Assembly (NCBI RefSeq): GCF_051304405.1
Contig: NZ_JBPPGG010000001.1
Span: forward strand, 372,001 to 436,000
Reading direction: 5' to 3'
Length of the DNA stretch: 64,000 nt
DNA from: Pedomonas sp051304405
GTDB lineage: Bacteria > Pseudomonadota > Alphaproteobacteria > Sphingomonadales > Sphingomonadaceae
A program made the position numbers and the translations under genes. Below are positions 57,517-64,000 of the stretch, piece by piece (within the stretch, counting starts at the first letter, position 1; every line of letters starts with the position of its first letter). The notes below the pieces were generated by a model. It was given only the letters and a program-made list of their open reading frames with translations, did not search any database and was not told the DNA's origin.

Positions 57517-58788
57517 TTACTCGGCCGGCTGGGCGACGGTTTCGCCCGGCAGAACTGGATCCGCGATGCTGCGCGGCAGCGGCTTGGGCGTTTCAAGACG
57601 CGCGACCATCGGCACCAGGATCAGGAAGTGGATGAAGTAGTAGGCAGCAGCGAACTGGCTGATGCGGACGAACGGTTCCTCGGCCGGAGCCTGACCGCAG
57701 TAGCCCAGCAGCAGCACGTCAGCCACCAGCACCCAGAACAGCTGCCGGTAGACCGGGCGGAAACGGGCCGAACGGACCGGCGACGAATCGAGCCACGGCA
57801 GGAAGAGGAGCAGCAGGATCGAGGTGAACATCGCCAGCACGCCCCACAGCTTGGCCGGGATGCCGAAGAAGTCGACCGTGAAGGCGCGCAGGATCGCGTA
57901 GAACGGCCAGAAGTACCATTCAGGCACGATGTGCGCCGGGGTCGCGAGCGGGTTGGCCGGGATGTAGTTGTCCGGGTGGCCCAGCGCGTTCGGCATGAAG
58001 AACACGAAGGCGGAGAACACGATCAGCGCGACAACGACGCCGACCAGATCCTTGATCGTGTAGTAGGGGTGGAACGGCACGGTGTCCTGCGGGCCCTTCA
58101 CGTCGATGCCCAGCGGGTTGTTCGAACCCGGGATGTGCAGCGCCCAGATGTGCAGGATCACAACGCCGGCGATGACGAACGGCAGCAGGTAGTGCAGCGA
58201 GAAGAACTTGTTCAGCGCCGGGTTGCCCACGAACGGAGCGCCCAGCAGCAGGGTCTGGATCGGCTCGCCCACCACCGGCAGGGCGGTGAACAGGCCGGTG
58301 ATCACCTGCGCGCCCCAGAAGGACATCTGGCCCCACGGCAGCACGTAGCCCATGAAGGCGGTGGCCATCATGAGGAGGAAGATCACGACGCCGAGAATCC
58401 ACAGCATCTCGCGCGGCGCCTTGTAGGAACCGTAGTAGAGGCCGCGGAAGATGTGGACGTAGACCACGATGAAGAAGAACGACGCGCCGTTGGCGTGCAT
58501 GTAGCGGATCAGCCAACCGAAGTTGACGTCGCGCATGATGCGCTCGACCGACGCGAAGGCCACGGTCTCGTTGGCCGCATAGTGCATGGCCAGCACGATG
58601 CCGGTGACGATCTGGATGACCATGAACACCAGCGCCAGCGAACCGAAGTTCCACCAGTAGTTCAGGTTCTTCGGAGCCTCGTAGGAGCCCCCGTGCTCAT
58701 AGATCAGCCGCGGAAGCGGCAGGCGGCTGTCGAACCACTTCTCCAGCGCGGTCTTGGGTTCGTATGGCTTGGCCCAATGAAACGACAT
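57517..58788 (-). CDS. petB: Cytochrome b of the bc1 complex
   Basis: This 423-aa protein has eight or so helices, with the paired haem-ligand histidines in helices II and IV and the quinol-site PEWYFWPFYAILRA segment. GGSYEAPKNLNYWWNFGSL near the N-terminus is typical for alphaproteobacteria. ATG at 58788, eight bases after petA. Confidence 0.97.
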   Translation of the reverse strand: MSFHWAKPYEPKTALEKWFDSRLPLPRLIYEHGGSYEAPKNLNYWWNFGSLALVFMVIQIVTGIVLAMHYAANETVAFASVERIMRDVNFGWLIRYMHANGASFFFIVVYVHIFRGLYYGSYKAPREMLWILGVVIFLLMMATAFMGYVLPWGQMSFWGAQVITGLFTALPVVGEPIQTLLLGAPFVGNPALNKFFSLHYLLPFVIAGVVILHIWALHIPGSNNPLGIDVKGPQDTVPFHPYYTIKDLVGVVVALIVFSAFVFFMPNALGHPDNYIPANPLATPAHIVPEWYFWPFYAILRAFTVDFFGIPAKLWGVLAMFTSILLLLFLPWLDSSPVRSARFRPVYRQLFWVLVADVLLLGYCGQAPAEEPFVRISQFAAAYYFIHFLILVPMVARLETPKPLPRSIADPVLPGETVAQPAE

Positions 58789-58796
58789 GTCTTACC

Positions 58797-59366
58797 TCAC
58801 CCGATCACAATGGAGGTCGGCGTCTTGAAGGCGTACTGGGGCACTTCAAGGTTTTTCGGCGCCGGGCCTTTGCGGATACGTCCCGAAGCATCGTAGTGCG
58901 AACCATGGCACGGGCAGAAGTAGCCGCCGTACTCACCCTTCGGCTCGCCCTGGGCGGCGCCCAGCGGCACGCAACCGAGGTGGGTGCAGACGCCAAGGGT
59001 GACCAGCCAGTTGTCGTGGCCTTCCTTGACGCGGTCCTGGTCGGTCTGCGGGTCGCGCAGCTCGGAGACGTTGACGGCGCGCTCCTTGGCGACCTCGGCC
59101 TCCGTGCGGTTGCGGATGAAGACCGGCTTGCCCTGCCACATGACCTTGATCGCCTGGCCGACCTGAATCGGCGCCAGGTCAACCTCGACCGTCGAGAGCG
59201 CGCGGGTGTCCGCGGCGGGATTCATTTGAGAAATGAACGGCCAAGCCGCCATGACGGCGCCGCCCGTCACGAAGGCACCGGTGGCGATGTGGATGAAGTC
59301 GCGGCGGCGAACGCCCTCCTCCGTCGTCCCTGGCTGAGCGGCGGCTGGTGTTTCGGCTGTAGCCAT
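58797..59366 (-). CDS. petA: Rieske iron-sulfur protein of the bc1 complex
   Basis: This 189-aa protein carries the [2Fe-2S] centre: C127 and H129 in CTHLGC, and C151 and H154 in CPCHGSH, with C132 and C153 as the disulfide pair. An RRRDF motif before the N-terminal helix (20-24) is consistent with Tat-type export. The ATG at 59366 (MATAETPAAAQ) is preferred; an open frame to 59555 encodes unrelated residues. Confidence 0.96.
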   Translation of the reverse strand: MATAETPAAAQPGTTEEGVRRRDFIHIATGAFVTGGAVMAAWPFISQMNPAADTRALSTVEVDLAPIQVGQAIKVMWQGKPVFIRNRTEAEVAKERAVNVSELRDPQTDQDRVKEGHDNWLVTLGVCTHLGCVPLGAAQGEPKGEYGGYFCPCHGSHYDASGRIRKGPAPKNLEVPQYAFKTPTSIVIG

Positions 59367-59584
59367 ATCTGTCGTGGTCCCTGATGCAACTACGACCGAC
59401 AGCCCCGATAGCCGCCGGTCCAAAAGCCCATTGGGAGGCCCCCATGCCCCCAATATGCCGGGTTCCATAATAACCCTGACAGTATGGTGCAATGGGCAAT
59501 TTGGACGCATTGCCCCCTGCACGGTTCGAAAGAATGGTTTAAGGCGTTGTTTCAAGACGAAGATCGGACAGGAAAGACACGCAT
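59367..59584. promoter_or_regulatory. Divergent promoter region of the bc1 operon and the PON-like gene
   Basis: 218 bp between divergent genes. No further gene. An exact promoter could not be fixed. Confidence 0.4.
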
Positions 59585-60679
59585 ATGCGCGGCCAAAAGC
59601 GGGGACTCAGGATGGTGGCGATCCTCGCCATGCTGGCGGTCACGGCCGCGATCGCCTTCCTGCTGCCGCTGACCGGCTGGCTTGAGCCGCTGGAGCCCCG
59701 CACGCCCGGGCAGTGCGTGCGCCTGGCCGGGCCCGTCGGCGCGGAGGACTTCGCGGTGGACTGGGAGCGCCGGCGCGCCTACGTGTCGAGCGCCGACCGC
59801 CACGCGGTCGAGACCGGCGGGCGGCCCCGGGGCGACATCTTCCTCCTCGACTTCAGCACGGACACACCGTCTCTCACGCCGCTGAACGTGGGGCGGGATG
59901 AAAACTTTTTCCCGCATGGCCTTGATTTGTTTATCGATTTCACAGGGAATCGCCGCCTGTTCGTCATCGACCACGGCGCGGACGGGCGGGACCATTCGGT
60001 CAAGGTGTTCGACATCGGCGAGGACGGCCGCCTCACCCTCGCGCGCACCTTCCGCAGCACGGCGCTGACCTCCCCCAACGATATCGTCGCCGTCTCGTCC
60101 GAACAGTTCTACGTGACCAACGACCCCTTCGACGACTCTGCCTGGCGGCGTCTGGCCGCCACCTATCTGGCGCTGCCCCTCAACACGGTCGTCTATCACG
60201 ACGGCCGCACCACCCGCGTCGCCGCCGATGGCCTGCGGTTTGCCAACGGCATCACCCGCTCGCCGGACGGCCAGTGGCTGCTGGTGGGCGAATCGGTGGG
60301 CCGCTCGGTCGCGGTGTACCGCCGCAACCCCTTCACTGGCGAGCTCATCAGGCAGGGCGACATCCCCGTGCCGATGGCGACGGACAATCTGGTGCTCCAG
60401 CCGGACGGCACGGTGGTCGCCGCCGGCCATCCGCGCCCGCTCGCCTTCGAGTCCTACGCCCGGGCGCCGGACCAGCGCCGCGCGCCCTCCATGGCGCTGC
60501 GGCTGGACCCCGCCGCCCTGCCCTATCCCGCGCCGGAGACGCCCCTGCCCCTGCCCTTCGTGGACGACGGCAGCCTGTTCTCCGCCTCGTCGGTGGCGAT
60601 GGTGGACCCGCGCGGCCGCCTGTTCGTCGGCTCGGTCTATGAGCGAGGGGTCTTGATGTGCCTGGGGGCAAGCCGCTAG
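59585..60679 (+). CDS. Paraoxonase/arylesterase (PON)-like lactonase
   Basis: This 364-aa membrane-anchored protein has a signal anchor (about 10-29) and a six-bladed propeller related to serum paraoxonase. Residues matching PON1 include E54/D55, the His dyad H111 (FPHGLD) and H130 (FVIDH), N165/D166 (SPNDIVAV), N221 (FANGI) and D267/N268 (TDN), i.e. the calcium and catalytic set. PON enzymes are calcium-dependent lactonases; here lactone or quorum-signal hydrolysis is only a possibility. It is followed by trmL after 11 bp. Confidence 0.85.
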   Translation: MRGQKRGLRMVAILAMLAVTAAIAFLLPLTGWLEPLEPRTPGQCVRLAGPVGAEDFAVDWERRRAYVSSADRHAVETGGRPRGDIFLLDFSTDTPSLTPLNVGRDENFFPHGLDLFIDFTGNRRLFVIDHGADGRDHSVKVFDIGEDGRLTLARTFRSTALTSPNDIVAVSSEQFYVTNDPFDDSAWRRLAATYLALPLNTVVYHDGRTTRVAADGLRFANGITRSPDGQWLLVGESVGRSVAVYRRNPFTGELIRQGDIPVPMATDNLVLQPDGTVVAAGHPRPLAFESYARAPDQRRAPSMALRLDPAALPYPAPETPLPLPFVDDGSLFSASSVAMVDPRGRLFVGSVYERGVLMCLGASR

Positions 60680-60690
60680 AGGCGCTGGCC

Positions 60691-61146
60691 ATGCGCCTGG
60701 CCTTGTTCGAACCCGAGATTCCGCCCAATACCGGCACCATGCTGCGCCTTGGCGCCTGCCTTGGCGTGCCGGTGGACATCATCGAGCCGTGCGGCTTCCC
60801 CTTCTCCGACCGCAGCTTCAAGCGGGCGGGGCTGGATTATGTGGACTTCGCCGAGGTGAAGCGGCACATCGAGTTCGCCGCCTTCAACGCCTGGCGTCAG
60901 GCGGAGGGGTATCGCCTCGTGCTGGTGGAGACCACCGGGACGCTGCGCCACATCGACTTTGCCTATTCGCCCAAGGATATCATCATGCTCGGCCGCGAGA
61001 CCTCCGGCACCCCACCCGAGGTGGAAGCGGCCTGCGATGCGGTCGTCCGCATTCCCATGAAACCGGGCTTGCGCTCGCTCAATGTAGCCACTGCCGCCGC
61101 CATCGTACTGTCCGAGGCGTTGCGACAAACGGGAGGGTTTCTCTGA
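60691..61146 (+). CDS. trmL: tRNA (cytidine(34)-2'-O)-methyltransferase
   Basis: This 151-aa SPOUT methyltransferase modifies the wobble base of certain leucine tRNAs. EPEIPPNTGTMLRLGACLG, IIMLGRETSGTPPEV and the knot segment IPMKPGLRSLNVATAAAIVL are family signatures. The ATG at 60691 follows GAGGCG. The stop overlaps the hemF start by one base (TGATG). Confidence 0.95.
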   Translation: MRLALFEPEIPPNTGTMLRLGACLGVPVDIIEPCGFPFSDRSFKRAGLDYVDFAEVKRHIEFAAFNAWRQAEGYRLVLVETTGTLRHIDFAYSPKDIIMLGRETSGTPPEVEAACDAVVRIPMKPGLRSLNVATAAAIVLSEALRQTGGFL

Positions 61147-62015
61147 TGACCGACCAGATGGATGACCGCAAGCAGCAGGCGGCCACGTGGTTCGAGCAGC
61201 TTCGCAACCAGATCTGCGCCGCCTTCGAGGCGATCGAGGACGAGCAGACCGACGGGCCGGGCTCGGACCTGCCCCCGGGCCGCTTCGAGCGCAAGGCCTG
61301 GGAGCGCACCGACTACACCGGCGCGCCCGGCGGCGGCGGCGTCATGTCCCTCATGAAGGGGCGGGTGTTCGAGAAGGTGGGCGTGAACATCTCCACCGTC
61401 GAGGGCACCTTCCCGCCCGAGTTCGCCCGGCAGATCAACGGCGCGGAGGAAGACCCGCGCTTCTTCGCCACCGGCATCAGCCTGGTGGCCCACATGCGCT
61501 CGCCGCTGGTGCCCGCCGTGCACATGAACACCCGCTTCCTCGTCACCACCAAATGGTGGTTCGGCGGCGGGGCCGACCTCAACCCGCCCTTCCCCGTGGA
61601 GCAGGACACGGCGGACTTCCACGCCGCCTTCAAGGCCGCGTGCGACCGGCACGATCCCGACTACTACCCCCGCTTCAAGAAGTGGTGCGACGAGTACTTC
61701 TTCATCCCCCACCGCAACCGGGCGCGGGGCGTGGGCGGCATCTTCTACGACCACCACAACACCGGCGACTGGGAGCGGGACTTCGCCTTCACCCAGGACG
61801 TGGGCAAGGCCTTCCTCCACATCTACCCCGAGCTGGTGCGCCGCCACGCGAAGGAGGAATGGACGCCCGAGCAGCGCGAGGAGCAGCTGCGCTACCGGGG
61901 CTACTACGCCGAGTTCAACCTGGTCTACGACCGGGGCACCACCTTCGGCCTCAAGACCGGCGGCAATGTGGAAGCCATTCTCATGAGCCTGCCGCCCGAG
62001 GCCAAGTGGCCCTGA
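61146..62015 (+). CDS. hemF: Oxygen-dependent coproporphyrinogen III oxidase
   Basis: This 289-aa enzyme performs the aerobic two-step decarboxylation to protoporphyrinogen IX in haem synthesis. VGVNISTVEG, PAVHMNTRF, WWFGGGADLNP and GLKTGGNVEAILMSLPP are conserved. Length is normal. The ATG at 61146 overlaps trmL. The last codons (AAG TGG CCC TGA) are repeated in tandem downstream. Confidence 0.97.
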   Translation: MTDQMDDRKQQAATWFEQLRNQICAAFEAIEDEQTDGPGSDLPPGRFERKAWERTDYTGAPGGGGVMSLMKGRVFEKVGVNISTVEGTFPPEFARQINGAEEDPRFFATGISLVAHMRSPLVPAVHMNTRFLVTTKWWFGGGADLNPPFPVEQDTADFHAAFKAACDRHDPDYYPRFKKWCDEYFFIPHRNRARGVGGIFYDHHNTGDWERDFAFTQDVGKAFLHIYPELVRRHAKEEWTPEQREEQLRYRGYYAEFNLVYDRGTTFGLKTGGNVEAILMSLPPEAKWP

Positions 62016-62056
62016 GCGAGTCCAAGTGGCCCTGAGCAAGTCCAGGTGGCCCTGAT
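62002..62056. repeat. Tandem 20-bp repeat of the hemF 3' end
   Basis: CAAGTGGCCCTGAGCGAGTC, CAAGTGGCCCTGAGCAAGTC and a partial CAGGTGGCCCTGA follow each other with a 20-bp period. The first copy contains the hemF stop codon (62013-62015). Confidence 0.92.
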
Positions 62057-62092
62057 TCGGCGGCAGCCCCCGTTCCACATCCCTGATAACGA

Positions 62093-62121
62093 AACCCCGC
62101 AGGTTGACCGCCTGCGGGGTT
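62093..62121 (+). terminator. Terminator after hemF
   Basis: A perfect 11-bp stem (62093-62103 with 62111-62121, AACCCCGCAGG/CCTGCGGGGTT). T-runs are short on either side. Confidence 0.75.
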
Positions 62122-62195
62122 GTGAAGGATGATCAAACAAGGGCATCCGACGGAGCCCTTACGGTAGCAGCTCCGGCTCCCGGAGCAACGGCACC

Positions 62196-62242
62196 ATGGT
62201 CGAATACACCCATGGTCGAATCCCCACGATCGAATACACCGG
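62196..62242. repeat. Three copies of a TCGAATA-type motif
   Basis: CATGGTCGAATACAC, CATGGTCGAATCCC and ACGATCGAATACAC occur in series. Related CATGGTCGAATACCC and CATAGTCGAATATCCC lie near 20931 and 21429 in the ruvA-ruvB gap. Confidence 0.7.
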
Positions 62243-62369
62243 GGCCCGCCTGATGCGGCACGTTTGATTTCCGCTTGTCTTTCAGTGCCTTGCCGCCCTC
62301 TTTTGCGGGCCGGTCTCCGCTTCGCCTGATCCCTTCCGCACGCCACCGCGCATAACCGGCAAACCCCAA

Positions 62370-62404
62370 AAGAAAAGCCTCCCCCCGGCACGCCGGGGAG
62401 AGGC
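62370..62404 (-). terminator. Intrinsic terminator after ftsZ
   Basis: GCCTCCCCCCGGC (62377-62389) pairs with GCCGGGGAGAGGC (62392-62404), followed on the minus strand by TTTTCTTTTGG. It lies 37 bp beyond the ftsZ stop. Confidence 0.88.
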
Positions 62405-62440
62405 CAGTCTTCGTCGAGATACGAGAAGAAGCGGTGCGGC

Positions 62441-63964
62441 CTAGTTGGCCTGACGCTTCAGGAAGGTCGGGATTTCCAGCGGGTCATCCCCCTGCCCGCG
62501 CTGGTTGCGCGGCTGGGGCGCCGGCTCCTCCGGTTCCTCGACCGGGGTGGAGCGGGTGATGCCCATCATGCGCTCGAACAGGGTCGGGGCGCGCTGGGGC
62601 TCCTGGCGGCGGGCCGGGCGCACCGGCTCGGGGTAGACCGGCTGCTTGGCGACCGGCTCGGGCGCCGGCGCGGCCGGGGCCGCCGGAGCGGGACGCGGCG
62701 CTTCCACGGTCAGCTCGGCACGAACCGAAGCGGGCGCGGCCGGGGCGGCCGGCGCGGGCGCAACCTCCGGCTCGGTCACCTGGGCGCTGGCGTCGAGCGA
62801 GAGAATGTCATCCTCGGCCGGAGCGGCGGGCTCAGCGGCCGGAGCGGCCGGGGCGGCCTGTGCCGGAGCGCTGGCGGCCGGCTTGGCGGCGGCAGCAGCG
62901 CCTGCGGCCGGGAAGGAGGACGCCACGGGCGCGAAGCCCATGCCCGGGCGGGCCGCCGCCTGCGGCTGCGGCGCGGCCGTCTGCTGGGTCGCGGGCGCGG
63001 CCACGTCGATGCCGGTCGCCACCACCGACACGCGCATGCGGCCGGTCAGGGATTCGTTGAAGGCGGAGCCGACGATGATGTTGGCCTCCGGGTCCACCAT
63101 CTCGCGGATGTGGTTGGCGGCCTCGTCCACCTCGAACAGGGTGAGGTCATCGCCGCCGGTGATGTTGATGATGACGCCCTTGGCCCCGCGCATCGACACC
63201 TCGTCGAGCAGCGGGTTGGCGATGGCGGCCTGGGCGGCCTCGATGGCGCGGCTCGGGCCTTCGGCCTCGCCCGTGCCCATCATGGCCTTGCCCATCTCGC
63301 TCATCACGGTGCGGATATCGGCGAAGTCCAGGTTGATGAGGCCCGGCATCACCATCAGGTCGGTGATGGAGCGCACGCCCGCGTGCAGCACCTCGTCGGC
63401 CATGAAGAAGGCTTCCTTGAAGGTGGTCTGCGGGTTGGCGATGCGGAACAGGTTCTGATTCGGGATGACGATCAGCGTGTCCACGTGCTTCTGAAGCTCG
63501 GCGATGCCTTCCTCCGCCGAGCGCATGCGGCGGGCGCCTTCGAAGCTGAACGGCTTGGTGACGACGCCGACGGTGAGAATGCCCTTCTCGCGGGCCGCGC
63601 GGGCCACGATGGGCGCCGCGCCCGTGCCGGTGCCGCCGCCCATGCCGGCGGTGATGAACACCATGTGGGCGCCTTCAAGGGAGGACTCGAGGGTTTCCAG
63701 CGTTTCCTCGGCGGCGGCGCGGCCGATCTCCGGGCGCGAGCCGGCGCCCAGGCCCTGGGTGATCTTGAGGCCCAGCTGGATGCGGGTTTCCGCCGGGCTG
63801 CTGGCGAGCGCCTGGGCGTCCGTGTTGGCGACGACGAAATCGACGCCCTGCAGGCCGGAATTGATCATGTTGGCGACGGCGTTGCCGCCCGCGCCGCCCA
63901 CACCGATCACCATGATGCGCGGGGCGAGCTCTGTCAGCTCTGGCCGCTTCAGTTCGATACCCAT
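62441..63964 (-). CDS. ftsZ: Cell division protein FtsZ
   Basis: This 507-aa tubulin homologue forms the division ring. The GTP-binding signature GGGTGTG is at 109-115, T7 loop and NxxDxxD region are intact (GLINLDFADIRTVM), and the C-terminal peptide EIPTFLKRQAN that binds FtsA and other partners is conserved. A long Ala/Pro-rich disordered linker (about 325-490) accounts for the extra length over E. coli FtsZ, as is usual in alphaproteobacteria. AGGAGGTAAGGGC precedes the ATG. The upstream neighbour (expected ftsA) is outside the window. Confidence 0.97.
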   Translation of the reverse strand: MGIELKRPELTELAPRIMVIGVGGAGGNAVANMINSGLQGVDFVVANTDAQALASSPAETRIQLGLKITQGLGAGSRPEIGRAAAEETLETLESSLEGAHMVFITAGMGGGTGTGAAPIVARAAREKGILTVGVVTKPFSFEGARRMRSAEEGIAELQKHVDTLIVIPNQNLFRIANPQTTFKEAFFMADEVLHAGVRSITDLMVMPGLINLDFADIRTVMSEMGKAMMGTGEAEGPSRAIEAAQAAIANPLLDEVSMRGAKGVIINITGGDDLTLFEVDEAANHIREMVDPEANIIVGSAFNESLTGRMRVSVVATGIDVAAPATQQTAAPQPQAAARPGMGFAPVASSFPAAGAAAAAKPAASAPAQAAPAAPAAEPAAPAEDDILSLDASAQVTEPEVAPAPAAPAAPASVRAELTVEAPRPAPAAPAAPAPEPVAKQPVYPEPVRPARRQEPQRAPTLFERMMGITRSTPVEEPEEPAPQPRNQRGQGDDPLEIPTFLKRQAN

Positions 63965-64000
63965 GCCCTTACCTCCTTGTCTCGACGAAGTTCGTATCTG

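Larger units (their letters stand above)
62016..62440. other. Convergent spacer between hemF and ftsZ
   Basis: It contains the hemF tandem repeat, a bidirectional terminator (62093-62121), a cluster of GATCGAATA/GGTCGAATA motifs (62196-62242) and the ftsZ terminator. No gene was found. Confidence 0.6.

Noticed and set aside
62190..62245. GGTCGAATCCCC resembling a tRNA T-loop
   Set aside because: No acceptor, D or anticodon stems can be drawn around it. The neighbouring near-copies show that it is a short repeat.

Overview
The window is a high-GC chromosomal segment of an alphaproteobacterium, most likely of the order Sphingomonadales. The inference rests on gene content and order: a split pntAA-pntAB-pntB transhydrogenase operon led by a tiny aa3-type cytochrome oxidase subunit IV gene, a yebC-ruvC-ruvA / ruvB-ybgC-tolQRAB-pal-cpoB-tilS-ftsH-folP run, DUF1244 and GapR (DUF2312) genes next to pyruvate kinase, glyQ-glyS-ppdK, separate petA/petB/petC genes, and a tonB-exbB-exbD-exbD locus. 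No rRNA, tRNA, CRISPR array, prophage or recognisable insertion sequence was seen. Nearly every gene is housekeeping.

Layout. 1-2760: 3'-truncated YdbH-like envelope protein. 3108-6130: coxIV-pnt operon. 6411-7787: ABC1-family kinase. 8587-24377, all minus strand: folP, ftsH, tilS, cpoB, pal, tolB, tolA, tolR, tolQ, ybgC, ruvB, then a 1.37-kb gene-poor interval, ruvA, ruvC, yebC, ybjQ, gapR. 24460-27768: DUF1244, pyruvate kinase, an AT-rich island, a HAD hydrolase and ribosomal protein L36. 28055-35942: metallophosphatase, pgi-galE, a DUF4136 lipoprotein with an M14 carboxypeptidase, a ferredoxin-reductase-like flavoprotein and gpmA. 36231-40007: TonB energy-transduction locus with two ExbD paralogues and a TPR protein. 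40413-44755: secreted hypothetical protein, a FolM-type reductase, folB and uvrC. 44811-51483: ferritin-like protein, ppdK, glyS, glyQ. 51734-54848: rplY/ctc, pth, ychF, MaoC hydratase. 55092-59366: apt-mtnP and the cytochrome bc1 operon. 59585-62015: paraoxonase-like protein, trmL, hemF. 62441-63964: ftsZ.

Functional themes are envelope integrity and energised outer-membrane transport (Tol-Pal, TonB/ExbBD, YdbH), respiration and NADPH supply (cytochrome bc1, CoxIV, Pnt), recombination and repair (RuvABC, UvrC), folate/pterin metabolism (FolP, FolM-like, FolB) and lower glycolysis (Pgi, GpmA, Pyk, PPDK).

The unusual material is intergenic. A family of short hairpins with a conserved CCTCCC-TTCGTT tail recurs at gene ends, in six places as inverted pairs with the tails pointing inward. 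This resembles REPINs, and the pairs carry variable inserts, including an AT-rich segment with a small membrane ORF and a ~246-bp direct duplication. The 1.37-kb ruvA-ruvB gap contains a candidate free-standing micro-gene with a perfect Shine-Dalgarno, a ~34-37 aa one-helix peptide and its own terminator, flanked by decayed copies of the same leader module. The 3' ends of ruvA and hemF are tandemly repeated downstream of their stop codons. A perfect palindrome of two opposed DnaA-box-like sequences lies upstream of uvrC.
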